From Solirubrum puertoriconensis (GTDB taxonomy: Bacteria; Bacteroidota; Bacteroidia; Cytophagales; Hymenobacteraceae): a stretch of 64,000 bases of DNA. Positions 1-8,156 of this stretch are shown here, piece after piece. The notes beneath the pieces are model-generated. The model saw only the letters and a program-made list of their open reading frames with translations, ran no database searches and had not been told where the DNA came from. Made by a program: the position numbers and the translations under genes. The stretch covers positions 434,001 through 498,000 of the forward strand of contig NZ_LNAL01000007.1 of the NCBI RefSeq assembly GCF_001483135.1, in the 5' to 3' direction. The stretch's first letter is position 1, and every line of letters starts with the position of its first letter.

Positions 1-468
1 CTGCCTGTAATTGCTGGCATGGCTGGTACGCGCCTAGAGCCGGGCAAGATTGTGGTCGTACCCGGCGGTTGTCATTGGATGATCAAAGGGAGCCTGCCAC
101 AGCAGCTATGGCTAGCTCCGGCAACCGAAAAAGCCCCCGCTCTCGATGAGCCTAGCATCGATTTGCTGCTGAGTTCCGCTGCGCGAGCTGCTGGCCGCCA
201 TACGCTTGGGGTAGTTCTTACTGGGCTCGGCAAAGATGGTACCGTAGGCGCCCAAGTGGTGCGCCAGCTGGGCGGTATCATTGTGGCTCAAGACGAGCAA
301 TCGTCGGCTGTATTTGGCATGCCTAAGTCAGTTATTCGGGCTGGTCATGCATCAGTGGTGCTAAGCCTGCCCGAAGTGCCTCGTTTCATCAATGCCCAAA
401 CGCAGCTGATGCGCCCTTGGCCATTGGTTTCCCGTTCAAATTCCGTTTCCCGATCCTACACACGATGA
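1..468 (+). CDS. cheB: Protein-glutamate methylesterase CheB, C-terminal part (truncated by window edge)
   Basis: The open frame runs in from base 1, so only the last 155 codons are visible. They match the CheB catalytic domain, which removes methyl groups from chemoreceptor glutamates. Visible motifs are PSIDLLLSSAA, the GLGKDG loop carrying the catalytic Asp, and AQDEQSSAVFGMPKSV. The N-terminal catalytic Ser and His, and any receiver domain, lie outside the window. The stop TGA overlaps the cheA ATG as ATGA at 465-468, which suggests translational coupling. The last 17 residues, after the conserved domain, are Ser/Arg-rich and may exist only because of this overlap. Identification is secure; whether the full protein carries a receiver domain is unknown. 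Confidence 0.88.
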   Translation: MPVIAGMAGTRLEPGKIVVVPGGCHWMIKGSLPQQLWLAPATEKAPALDEPSIDLLLSSAARAAGRHTLGVVLTGLGKDGTVGAQVVRQLGGIIVAQDEQSSAVFGMPKSVIRAGHASVVLSLPEVPRFINAQTQLMRPWPLVSRSNSVSRSYTR

Positions 469-2102
469 AATCGCGCGAGCAGGAATACCGGGAATTGTTT
501 ATGGCTGAAGCCTTAGAGGCTTACGACGCCATGAGCCAGCACATTTCTGTGCTGGAGAAGCGACCCGACGATGAGGCTGCGTTACATGAGCTGTTCCGTT
601 TGATGCACAACCTCAAGGCCAACGCCCGTGCCATTGGCTTTGCCGAAATTGGCGAGGTTGCTCACCGCATGGAAACGATCTTCGGAGAAATCCGGAGCAA
701 ACAACGCATTTTCGCGGGCTCACTGGTGCCCGTACTGTTTGCCGGCGTCGATGCCATCGGTGAAATGATCCGGGCCGTGGGGGCCAACCAAACCCTGCCC
801 AATAGCTCGGTGCTGCTGGAAAACCTCGACCGCGTGATGCGCGGCGAGGAGCCTTTGCTGGATTCGGCACAAGCGGCTCCGTCGGACGAGGATGCAAACC
901 GTAAGCTGGAGCTTTCGGACTTGGTTTACATCCCCATCAAGAAGCTCGACCACCTCCTCAACCTAGTAGGGGAGTTGATCATTGACCGCGACCGGGTTCT
1001 TACCCTCAGCCAAGAGATTGGCAACCTAGGTCTTTCGAACGTAGCCGCCCACCTGAGCCGCCTGGCCGACGACCTGCAGTATTCGGTGATGGATGCGCGG
1101 TTGGTAGGCGTGGGCACGCTGTTCAACAAGTTTCCGAGGGTGGTGCGTGATGTTGCCACGGCCGAGCAAAAGCAGGTTGAATTGACCATTAGCGGGCAGG
1201 ACATTCAGATTGACCGCAACATTCTGCAAATCATAACCGATGCCTTGCTGCACTTGGTGCGAAACGCCATTGGTCACGGCATCGAAACACCTGAGGAGCG
1301 CACCCGTGCGGGCAAATCGCCGCTGGGGCACTTGACCCTCTCGGCGCAAACCGAGCGCGACGACGTATTGATTCGCATCATCGACGATGGGCGCGGCATT
1401 GACGTGGAGCGCGTGCGGCGCAAAGCTGTTGCGCGCGGTCAGCTGCCAGCCGACGTTGCTGCCCGTTTAACCGATGCCGAGGTATACAGCCTCATGTTTG
1501 AGGCCGGATTCTCCACTGCCGAACAGGTAACGGAAATTTCGGGCCGGGGTGTAGGGCTTGATGTAGTGAAGCTGGCCATTGACTCCCTAGGTGGCCAGGT
1601 GCGTGTCGACTCGCAGATGGGGCAGGGTACCACTTTTACCCTCGTACTGCCTACTTCCATCGCGGTAAAAGGTGCGTTGCTATTCCAGCTTGAAGAGCAT
1701 TCGTACGCGCTGCCACTAATGCACACCGATTCGGTGGTGTCGTTGCGGCCCGAGCAGCTGCACGCCGTAGGCGGTATGTTGCTGGCCAAAGTGCAAGAAG
1801 AACACATTCCGGTAGTAAAGCTGGCCGAGCTGCTCGACGATTCCGATGAGCCCCTGCAGCCCGCCGACCGCGAAGCCCTGATGGGGCGCCAGGATATTAT
1901 CATCACCAGCTACAATGGTCGTAAGCTGGGCCTGATTGTCGACCAGTTTCTGCGCCAGCAGGACATTGTAATTAAACCCGTGAGCCAGCCGCTCGACATG
2001 ATTGACTTGTTTGGCGGCGTCACACTACTTGGCAGTGGGCAGGTGTGTTTGGTACTGGACGTACCAGCCCTGACGCGCCTTTTTATAGCCCGCCGCCCAT
2101 GA
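465..2102 (+). CDS. cheA: Chemotaxis histidine kinase CheA
   Basis: A 545-residue CheA. An N-terminal HPt domain carries the phospho-accepting His48 in MHNLKANA. A dimerisation helix follows (KLDHLLNLVGELIIDRDR), then the ATP-binding core with an N-box (LVRNAIGHGIE), G1 (DDGRGID) and G2 (GRGVGLDVV), then a CheW-like domain to the end. There is no obvious CheY-binding P2 domain, so it is shorter than the usual 650-700 residues. In the N-box the expected DHG reads GHG, one base away from Asp. I chose ATG 465 over 417 because homology begins just after it and it overlaps the cheB stop. A CheC-like gene follows 68 bases downstream. Confidence 0.95.
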   Translation: MKSREQEYRELFMAEALEAYDAMSQHISVLEKRPDDEAALHELFRLMHNLKANARAIGFAEIGEVAHRMETIFGEIRSKQRIFAGSLVPVLFAGVDAIGEMIRAVGANQTLPNSSVLLENLDRVMRGEEPLLDSAQAAPSDEDANRKLELSDLVYIPIKKLDHLLNLVGELIIDRDRVLTLSQEIGNLGLSNVAAHLSRLADDLQYSVMDARLVGVGTLFNKFPRVVRDVATAEQKQVELTISGQDIQIDRNILQIITDALLHLVRNAIGHGIETPEERTRAGKSPLGHLTLSAQTERDDVLIRIIDDGRGIDVERVRRKAVARGQLPADVAARLTDAEVYSLMFEAGFSTAEQVTEISGRGVGLDVVKLAIDSLGGQVRVDSQMGQGTTFTLVLPTSIAVKGALLFQLEEHSYALPLMHTDSVVSLRPEQLHAVGGMLLAKVQEEHIPVVKLAELLDDSDEPLQPADREALMGRQDIIITSYNGRKLGLIVDQFLRQQDIVIKPVSQPLDMIDLFGGVTLLGSGQVCLVLDVPALTRLFIARRP

Positions 2103-2170
2103 TACACGTACAGTCAAATTCGGGTCGCCGCCGAGTTGCCGCCGGCCTGCTACCTAACTGACCCACCCGT

Positions 2171-2806
2171 ATGGACCTGCACATGAACGATCTGGAACGG
2201 GACATTATCCGCGAAATCCTCAACATTGGATTGGCGCGGGCAGCCGACTCGTTTGCTGCCATTGCCCAAGAGAAAGTGTTGCTGGAGGTACCGAGCCTTG
2301 AGCTGGTACGACCGCGCGATATACTCAAGATGGTGAACAAGTACCAAGCACAGCACGTGGTTGTGCAGTCGGACATTAAAGGCGACTTTAATGGTACTAC
2401 ACTGATGTTCTTTTCGGGGCAGCACGTACAGCGCTTATCGCACGTGTGCTTACGACAAACGATTGAGGAAACCCTCAACCTGAATGAAATGCAGGAATCG
2501 TTGCTGCTCGAAATTAGCAACATCATTACGGGTGCGCTGGTAACGCAGCTCGCCAATATCCTAAAAGCCAAGATCTACGGAGCGCCACCCCGAGCTCCGA
2601 AAGGCGACTTGGCACATGCCCTTGATAACCTGCTGCTGACCCACCCGCAAATGCAGCCGCTGATCTTTTCGGTTATCACGCAGTTTTCGGATCAAAACAG
2701 CAACGTGGAGCTCCCGCTGATGCTGTTCTTCGACCGCCTGACTTTCGACAAAATTCTTTCCATCATTCGCACCTACGACCTGCCTGGCAACGGCCAACTC
2801 GCCTAG
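2171..2806 (+). CDS. CheC-like chemotaxis phosphatase
   Basis: A 211-residue protein with the two-fold CheC/CheX signature: EILNIGLARAAD near residues 14-25 and LLEISNIITGALVTQL near 112-127. In this family the paired Glu/Asn residues hydrolyse the phosphate on CheY, so this gene probably ends the signal produced by the neighbouring CheA. It is the last gene of the visible che operon; no cheD follows. A second in-frame ATG at 2183 could also be the start. The stop TAG lies inside a CCTAGG palindrome (2802-2807). CheC rather than FliY or CheX is judged from length and the two complete motifs; the assignment is to the family, not to one member. Confidence 0.8.
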   Translation: MDLHMNDLERDIIREILNIGLARAADSFAAIAQEKVLLEVPSLELVRPRDILKMVNKYQAQHVVVQSDIKGDFNGTTLMFFSGQHVQRLSHVCLRQTIEETLNLNEMQESLLLEISNIITGALVTQLANILKAKIYGAPPRAPKGDLAHALDNLLLTHPQMQPLIFSVITQFSDQNSNVELPLMLFFDRLTFDKILSIIRTYDLPGNGQLA

Positions 2807-2840
2807 GTTGCCGGGCAGGAGTGTTGCTTACCGCACCCTC

Positions 2841-3938
2841 ATGCACGATCCTATCACGCTTTCGTTGCAGCAGAAGCTGGCCAATTTCGACCCCAACGCC
2901 GTTGGTGATACCTCGGGTGGATTGTTTGGTCTGCCTTTCACGGTTGATGAGGCCCAGGTTGTTGTGGTGCCCGTGCCGTGGGAAGTAACCGTATCGTACC
3001 GCGCGGGTACCGCTCAGGGCCCCGCCGCTATTGCCGAAGCTTCGGCACAGGTTGACCTCTACGATCCGGACATTGCCGACGCTTGGAAATTGGGCTTGGC
3101 CATGGACGAAATCAACGCTGAGTGGGAAGCCGAAAGCAAGCAGTTGCGCGAGTCGGCCGAAGAGTACATCAATTGGCTTGAGGATGGCCAACCTCAAGCA
3201 AACGCTGCTTCGCACCAGACCATCCCGGCTAAGGTAACCGAACGCGGCAAGGCTCTGTTGGAATGGCTGAAAGTGAAAACCGGGCAATACCTCGATGCCG
3301 GCAAGGCAGTAGTTGTACTTGGCGGCGACCACAGCACGCCCCTAGGGTATATGCACGCGCTGGCGGAGCGCCACGAAGAGTTCGGTATTTTGCAGATTGA
3401 TGCTCACTGCGACCTGCGCGTAGCCTACGAAGGCTTCCAGTATTCGCACGCATCTATCATGTATAACGCCCTTCAGCTGCCCCAGGTGAAAAAGCTGGTG
3501 CAAGTAGGCATCCGCGACCTGTGCCAGCAAGAGGCCGACGTAATTGCACAGTCGGGCGGACGTGTGGTAATGTTCCACCACCGCTTCTTGCGCGATGAGA
3601 TGTACGGTAAGAAATCGTGGAAAAAGCAATGCAGCAAAATCATTGCTCAGCTGCCACAAAAGGTGTACCTCAGCTTTGATATCGACGGCCTCGATCCGAA
3701 GCTGTGCCCTGGCACCGGCACGCCGGTACCCGGCGGACTTGAGTTCGAGGAGGCCCTGTACCTAATTCGTGCCGTTGTGCGCTCGGGCCGCCAGATCATC
3801 GGCTGCGACCTGAATGAGGTTGCTCCCGGCGACACCGACTGGAACGGCAACGTAGGCGCACGCCTGCTCTACCAAATGATTAACTGGATGGCCGTTTCGC
3901 AGGGCCGCCTCACGGCGAACGGGATAACCACCGTGTAG
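2841..3938 (+). CDS. Agmatinase/arginase-family ureohydrolase
   Basis: A 365-residue ureohydrolase that should cleave a guanidino substrate with a binuclear Mn centre. The metal-binding signatures are present in order: GGDHS, DAHCDLR and SFDIDGLDP, with the characteristic PGTGTPVPGG just after. An insert rich in Glu/Gln around residues 95-135 separates the N-terminal strand from the first metal motif, longer than in E. coli SpeB. Substrate (agmatine, arginine, formiminoglutamate or other) cannot be settled from these motifs. I take ATG 2841; an upstream TTG at 2808 lies immediately after the cheC-like stop. It ends before a strong hairpin terminator at 3966-4001. Confidence 0.85.
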   Translation: MHDPITLSLQQKLANFDPNAVGDTSGGLFGLPFTVDEAQVVVVPVPWEVTVSYRAGTAQGPAAIAEASAQVDLYDPDIADAWKLGLAMDEINAEWEAESKQLRESAEEYINWLEDGQPQANAASHQTIPAKVTERGKALLEWLKVKTGQYLDAGKAVVVLGGDHSTPLGYMHALAERHEEFGILQIDAHCDLRVAYEGFQYSHASIMYNALQLPQVKKLVQVGIRDLCQQEADVIAQSGGRVVMFHHRFLRDEMYGKKSWKKQCSKIIAQLPQKVYLSFDIDGLDPKLCPGTGTPVPGGLEFEEALYLIRAVVRSGRQIIGCDLNEVAPGDTDWNGNVGARLLYQMINWMAVSQGRLTANGITTV

Positions 3939-3965
3939 CAGCAAAATATCTGCTTTTTCGTATAG

Positions 3966-4001
3966 TTGCCCATCAGCTCAGCATTGCGAGCTGATGGGCA
4001 A
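3966..4001 (+). terminator. Rho-independent terminator after the ureohydrolase gene
   Basis: A 14-base perfect stem (TTGCCCATCAGCTC paired with its complement) closes an 8-base loop and is followed by TTTCTTTT. It lies 28 bases after the ureohydrolase stop and ends 29 bases before the next start. Confidence 0.85.
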
Positions 4002-4030
4002 TTTCTTTTCCACCAAAACAGCTGCTCAAT

Positions 4031-4366
4031 ATGGGCTTCATCCTGAAATTCATTCTCAGTGCCATCATCGCCTACGTGCTTACCAAGGTGCTGCCGGGGG
4101 CTCACCTAGGTAGCATCGTCGATGCGCTTTTGCTGGTGGTGGTATTGGGACTCCTCAACGCTATTGTTAAGCCAATCCTTAAATTCATCGGCTTTCCCAT
4201 CACTATCCTTACGCTAGGTCTGTTTTTGTTGGTAATTAATGCCATCATTCTGCTATTGGCCGACTGGATACTGCCGGGTTTCAAAGTAGATGGCTTCATT
4301 TCTGCTCTCATCTTCAGCTTCGTGCTGACAATAGTTACGGCCATCGTCGATATGATTGTGGATTAG
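4031..4366 (+). CDS. Small four-helix membrane protein, phage-holin 4 superfamily (PF04020-like)
   Basis: A 111-residue, almost wholly hydrophobic protein with about four predicted membrane segments (roughly residues 3-22, 30-50, 55-78 and 85-110). The central NAIVKPILKFIGFPITILT pattern is typical of the PF04020 family, named after a mycobacteriophage holin but widespread on bacterial chromosomes and of unknown role. Nothing nearby looks like phage, so a lysis function should not be assumed. It stands alone between two terminators and is therefore probably transcribed on its own. Confidence 0.75.
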   Translation: MGFILKFILSAIIAYVLTKVLPGAHLGSIVDALLLVVVLGLLNAIVKPILKFIGFPITILTLGLFLLVINAIILLLADWILPGFKVDGFISALIFSFVLTIVTAIVDMIVD

Positions 4367-4390
4367 AACCGAGGCGTTTCTAGTATGCAA

Positions 4391-4422
4391 AAAGCCGCTC
4401 CTGTGTGCACAGGAGCGGCTTT
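4391..4422. terminator. Bidirectional terminator between convergent genes
   Basis: A 15-base perfect inverted repeat (AAAGCCGCTCCTGTG and its complement) with a 2-base centre. It is followed by TTTCTTTT on the plus strand and preceded by AAAAA, giving a T-run on the minus strand. It serves the holin-family gene (plus) and the DUF4349 gene (minus). Confidence 0.88.
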
Positions 4423-4440
4423 CTTTTAGAAGACAAGCAA

Positions 4441-5325
4441 TTAGGCCGATAATGGGCGCCTGCGCCACCGTTTAAACAGCCAGACTCCAACGGTAGCCAG
4501 CAACAGCATCGGCCACAGGTACACTAAGCCAATCAGCACACTTGTAATGAGCTGCCAGCCACCGTAAAACGCCTCGGTCATGCGGCTGCCAAACGACAGC
4601 ACAGGAGCCTCAGGTGTGGGCAAAGTAAGGGGTTGGTACAGCTTCAGGTAAATGGTAGAGTAAGCTACTTCGTCGTTAAGCGTCTTCAGTCTGCTTTCGG
4701 TAGCCTCAATGTCTTCGCGAGCCTCACCGAGCTTGGCCTCAATTTCCAACACTTCGCTGATCTTCTTGGCTTGGCTAAGCAGCCCTACGTAACGCTGCTC
4801 CAATGCGCGCTTGGTTCGCAACCTGGCCGACACATCCGCGTGCTGCGAAGTCACGTCTTCGGCTTCAATGGCTTTGTTTTCCACTGTGCCCAGCTTTGCT
4901 AAACCATTCAGCAGGACCGTAAACTGCTGCGGCCGTACCCGAATGGTCATTTCTTGCCGCCAGATGTCTTCTTCGCGGGTTTGGGTGGCGCTGCTTACCC
5001 AGCTACCGCTTCGGCGCACAATGCTATCTACCTGCGTAGCCGCTTTGCCTAGATCGTCCACATTAATGTCGACGTTGGCCTTGTATACCAGCAACCGCGC
5101 AGTTCGGGATTGAAGTGGTTGCGCCACGCTGCTAACCGTAGCTCCATCTGCCAATGCAATTCCGGGCTTGGGCGGAGCCGAGGGTGGCGGCGGAGGGGCA
5201 GGAAGGGGCTCTTCCCTAACTACCGCATCCGTGCTGGCTTGAGTAGATGATTGTGGCTCTTGGCTGTTGCAGCTTGCGAAGAGCAAGGCAAGGCCTACAG
5301 CACTAAACCTGAGCAAATTGTGCAT
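4441..5325 (-). CDS. DUF4349 lipoprotein
   Basis: A 294-residue envelope protein. The N-terminus is a lipoprotein signal with lipobox LFASC (Cys19), followed by a Ser/Thr/Pro-rich linker with a run of prolines near residues 44-53. The central 170 residues match DUF4349, including VYKANVDINVDDL, a coiled-coil stretch (about residues 170-215) and EVAYSTIYLKLYQP. One membrane helix lies near residues 255-283, followed by an Arg-rich cytoplasmic tail. An inner-membrane protein with a lipidated N-terminus on the outer face is the simplest topology. The family's function is not established. Confidence 0.82.
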   Translation of the reverse strand: MHNLLRFSAVGLALLFASCNSQEPQSSTQASTDAVVREEPLPAPPPPPSAPPKPGIALADGATVSSVAQPLQSRTARLLVYKANVDINVDDLGKAATQVDSIVRRSGSWVSSATQTREEDIWRQEMTIRVRPQQFTVLLNGLAKLGTVENKAIEAEDVTSQHADVSARLRTKRALEQRYVGLLSQAKKISEVLEIEAKLGEAREDIEATESRLKTLNDEVAYSTIYLKLYQPLTLPTPEAPVLSFGSRMTEAFYGGWQLITSVLIGLVYLWPMLLLATVGVWLFKRWRRRPLSA

Positions 5326-5419
5326 AGATGTACAGTGGATGAATAAGCTTAACGACTTGACGCCGAATTGTCGTTTGTCATTTATGCGTGGCCATACCGA
5401 ATGTAACCCTGCAAAAAGA

Positions 5420-5456
5420 CAACCGGCCGCTTCTGCAAAGCAGAAGCGGCCGGTTG
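5420..5456 (-). terminator. Terminator after murA
   Basis: A 16-base perfect stem (CAACCGGCCGCTTCTG and its complement) with loop CAAAG. Read on the minus strand it is followed by a run of five T. It lies 27 bases beyond the murA stop. Confidence 0.88.
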
Positions 5457-5482
5457 AAGGTGTGTACCGTACCTAGTGCCTA

Positions 5483-6790
5483 TTATACGCGTTTGATCTG
5501 CGCACCTAGGGCTTGCAGGCGACCATCAATGTTCTGATAGCCGCGGTCGATTTGCTCCACGTTCAGAATGGTGCTTTTGCCCTCGGCCGAAAGGGCGGCA
5601 ATCAGCAGCGCGACGCCAGCACGAATGTCGGGCGACGTCATGGTGATGCCGCGCAGGGCGTGGCGTTTATCTAAACCAATTACGATGGCACGGTGCGGGT
5701 CGCAAAGGGTGATTTGCGCGCCCATGTCGATGAGCTTATCCACGAAGAACAGGCGCGACTCAAACATCTTCTGGTGAATGAGCACGGTGCCTTTGGCTTG
5801 GGTAGCTACCACCAACGCAATGCTCAGCAGATCGGGCGTAAAGCCCGGCCAAGTGTGGTCGGAGATGGTTAGGATAGAGCCGTCGAGGTAGGTGGCAATT
5901 TCGTAGCGGTCTTGGGCCGGTACGAAAATGTCATCGCCGCGGTATTCCAGCTTTATGCCCAGCTTGCGGAAGGTATCTGGGATAAGGCCGAGCTCCGGAA
6001 TCTGGCAGTTTTTGATGGTGATTTCCGAACCCGTCATGGCGGCCAGACCAATGAACGAGCCAATCTCAATCATGTCGGGCAGCATGCGGTGTTCGGTACC
6101 ACCTAGGCGCTCCACGCCTTCAATGGTAAGCAGGTTGGAGCCGATGCCTTGGATTCTGGCGCCCATGCGCACCAGCATCTTGCAGAGTTGTTGCAGGTAA
6201 GGCTCGCAGGCCGCGTTGTAAATGGTGGTGGTGCCTTCGGCTAGCACTGCGCCCATTACAATGTTGGCCGTGCCCGTTACCGAAGCTTCATCAAGCAGCA
6301 TGTGGGCGCCGTGTAGCTTGCCCGCGCTCGATATTTTGTAGAAGTCGGTGCCTTCTACCTTTAGCTCGCCGCCAAGTTTTTGCAGGCCTACAAAGTGGGT
6401 GTCGAGCGGACGACGGCCAATTTTGTCGCCGCCGGGCTTGGGCAGCTGGCACTTGCCAAACCGTGCCAGCATCGGGCCCAAAATCATTACCGAACCGCGC
6501 AGCTCGCGCGCCTGCTTTATAAAAGCCGGCGTGTCGAGGTAGTCAAGGTTCACAGCGTCGGCCTGAAAGCGGTAGGTCTCAGCACCAAGGCGCTCCACCT
6601 TCACGCCCATGTCAGCCAGCAGCTCAATGAGCTTGTTGACGTCGCGGATGTCGGGGATGTTCGAAATGGTTACCGGCTCGGCAGTCAGGAGCACGGCACA
6701 AATAATTTGTAGAGCCTCGTTTTTGGCTCCTTGCGGCACAATTTCGCCGCGTAGCGGTTGCCCGCCGATTACTTCAAATGCTGCAGACAT
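5483..6790 (-). CDS. murA: UDP-N-acetylglucosamine 1-carboxyvinyltransferase MurA
   Basis: A 435-residue full-length MurA that transfers enolpyruvate from PEP to UDP-GlcNAc, the first committed step of peptidoglycan synthesis in the cytoplasm. Landmarks are QGAKNEALQ near the N-terminus, RGSVMILGPMLARFG, and PGGDKIGRRPLD. The last contains Asp122 where E. coli has the fosfomycin-reactive Cys115, so natural fosfomycin resistance is expected. The gene starts 5 bases after the DUF4290 stop, and the two are almost certainly co-transcribed. A strong terminator follows. Confidence 0.97.
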   Translation of the reverse strand: MSAAFEVIGGQPLRGEIVPQGAKNEALQIICAVLLTAEPVTISNIPDIRDVNKLIELLADMGVKVERLGAETYRFQADAVNLDYLDTPAFIKQARELRGSVMILGPMLARFGKCQLPKPGGDKIGRRPLDTHFVGLQKLGGELKVEGTDFYKISSAGKLHGAHMLLDEASVTGTANIVMGAVLAEGTTTIYNAACEPYLQQLCKMLVRMGARIQGIGSNLLTIEGVERLGGTEHRMLPDMIEIGSFIGLAAMTGSEITIKNCQIPELGLIPDTFRKLGIKLEYRGDDIFVPAQDRYEIATYLDGSILTISDHTWPGFTPDLLSIALVVATQAKGTVLIHQKMFESRLFFVDKLIDMGAQITLCDPHRAIVIGLDKRHALRGITMTSPDIRAGVALLIAALSAEGKSTILNVEQIDRGYQNIDGRLQALGAQIKRV

Positions 6791-6795
6791 GTACT

Positions 6796-7512
6796 CTATT
6801 GCGGCGGTTGTTGCTGGTCGCGTCCTCCTTTTTTGCCCCGACGCTTATCGCGCCGGTCGTTTTTGCCTCCTCCACGGCGCTGGTCACGGTCGCCACGTTC
6901 AGCACGCGGTTGTTGTACCAAAAAGGTACCGCTGCGCCCACCACCAGCGGCACCGGCAATGGTATCGAGGCCGCCTAGGGTTTCCAGCTGATTGATATCA
7001 AGCACCAACTTGCCGCCCGAAAGGTCTTTCAGGTGCTTCAGAATGGTTACATCCTTCGGCACGTCCTTGCTGTGCATGCGGTACAGGAACTTCATCACGC
7101 GTCCAACCGAAAGGGCCGCCTGCTCGCGCTCGGTTGCATCCTCAATTTCGGTGGCCTTGGCAATGAGTTCCTCTACGTTCTTACCATAAGGCCGCAGCTT
7201 GGGTGCCTTGTTGGGGTAGGCGAGGGGCTTTGGCTTCTGGTTAAACTGGTCGAGGCCAGTCAGCTCGAAAGGAGCGTCCACGTCCAGCTGGTTGCCGGTC
7301 ATGGCATAAAGGTGGTTCCAGAGCTTGTGCTGGTAGTCCTGCTGCTCGCGCACGCCCGGGTTCAGGCGGAACATCAGCTGCACCACTTGGTGGGCGCGCT
7401 TCGTGCGCTCGGCGCGGTCTTCCAGCGTGAGCAGCGTTTGGGCCAATTGGTATGTGTTATGGCCGTATTCGCGCACCAGCAGCTGGAGCTGCGGAGGGAG
7501 GGTTTCAGTCAT
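6796..7512 (-). CDS. DUF4290 domain protein
   Basis: A 238-residue protein of the Bacteroidota family DUF4290, recognised by the N-terminal pattern (LLVREYGHNTYQLAQTLL) and its typical place directly upstream of murA. Function is unknown; the constant linkage suggests a link to cell-wall synthesis, which is inference only. The last 40 residues are a basic Arg/Gly/Lys/Gln-rich tail that could bind nucleic acid or be disordered. ATG 7512 is preferred over the upstream frame start at 7599 because family homology begins at MTETLPPQLQ. A TATATTTAG element near 7607-7615 on the minus strand could be its -7 promoter box. Confidence 0.85.
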   Translation of the reverse strand: MTETLPPQLQLLVREYGHNTYQLAQTLLTLEDRAERTKRAHQVVQLMFRLNPGVREQQDYQHKLWNHLYAMTGNQLDVDAPFELTGLDQFNQKPKPLAYPNKAPKLRPYGKNVEELIAKATEIEDATEREQAALSVGRVMKFLYRMHSKDVPKDVTILKHLKDLSGGKLVLDINQLETLGGLDTIAGAAGGGRSGTFLVQQPRAERGDRDQRRGGGKNDRRDKRRGKKGGRDQQQPPQ

Positions 7513-7699
7513 GGGAAGGTAAAGAAAGACATCGGCGGCACCAGGGGCTCTGCTGAGCAGAAGGACCAACCGAGAGGCCAAGCACAGCAGCTCGGCCATT
7601 TGGAGTGCTAAATATACGGCACTTGCGCGGGTTCAGGTGAAATGTAATGCAGATGACCGCGTACTTGTACCTTACCCCGCCATGATGCAGTGTATTGGT

Positions 7700-8068
7700 T
7701 TAACCAAGCAAACCACCTCCTGAAAATAGCAGCCCAACAATTGATAAATAGCCTAGAGCTAACATGACAAACGCCATAGCTACAAAAAGCAAATTAGCCA
7801 TTATTGAATCGGGTTGAGGCTGAGCACCAACATCATTTCTGATAATTTGCACTCCTAGATATAAGCTTATGATAGTTAATGCGAAGCTGGTAAGCGTGAA
7901 GTAGCGTTGTGCTTCCGAATACCGCATGTAGGTGGCAAAGTCCAGCGGTTTATAGGCTGGGTGCGTAGGAGATACTCCGTAAAGCATGTAAAGCATATTA
8001 TTGCGTAACAGCACTCCGGAAGCGCACAAGAAAAAAGCCAAAAGACGAAGTTTGGTACTTGTTTTCAC
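7700..8068 (-). CDS. Hypothetical small membrane protein
   Basis: A 122-residue protein with three probable membrane helices (about residues 7-24, 55-76 and 88-116) and a Gly-rich end (FSGGGLLG). The start is GTG at 8068. I do not recognise a family. Its base composition is visibly more AT-rich than its neighbours, which could mean weak selection or recent acquisition. It sits between the DUF4290 and pcrA genes with about 90-190 bases of spacer on each side, so it is probably transcribed alone. Confidence 0.55.
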   Translation of the reverse strand: MKTSTKLRLLAFFLCASGVLLRNNMLYMLYGVSPTHPAYKPLDFATYMRYSEAQRYFTLTSFALTIISLYLGVQIIRNDVGAQPQPDSIMANLLFVAMAFVMLALGYLSIVGLLFSGGGLLG

Positions 8069-8087
8069 GCCATCAATAAAGCAAATC

Positions 8088-8135
8088 CGCGCATCCCAGA
8101 TGATACCCTCAGTTGATAGCCATCTGAAATGCGCG
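8088..8135 (-). terminator. Possible imperfect terminator hairpin after pcrA
   Basis: A 15-base stem with two mismatches (CGCGCATCCCAGATG against CATCTGAAATGCGCG) and an 18-base loop, 21 bases beyond the pcrA stop. Only a weak T-rich stretch (GATTTGCTTTATT) follows on the minus strand, so terminator function is uncertain. Confidence 0.35.
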
Positions 8136-8156
8136 AATCAAAATCTCGGACTCAGC

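Noticed and set aside
4031-4366. Phage holin as a sign of a prophage
   Set aside because: The family is widespread on chromosomes and there are no phage structural, integrase or lysis genes nearby.
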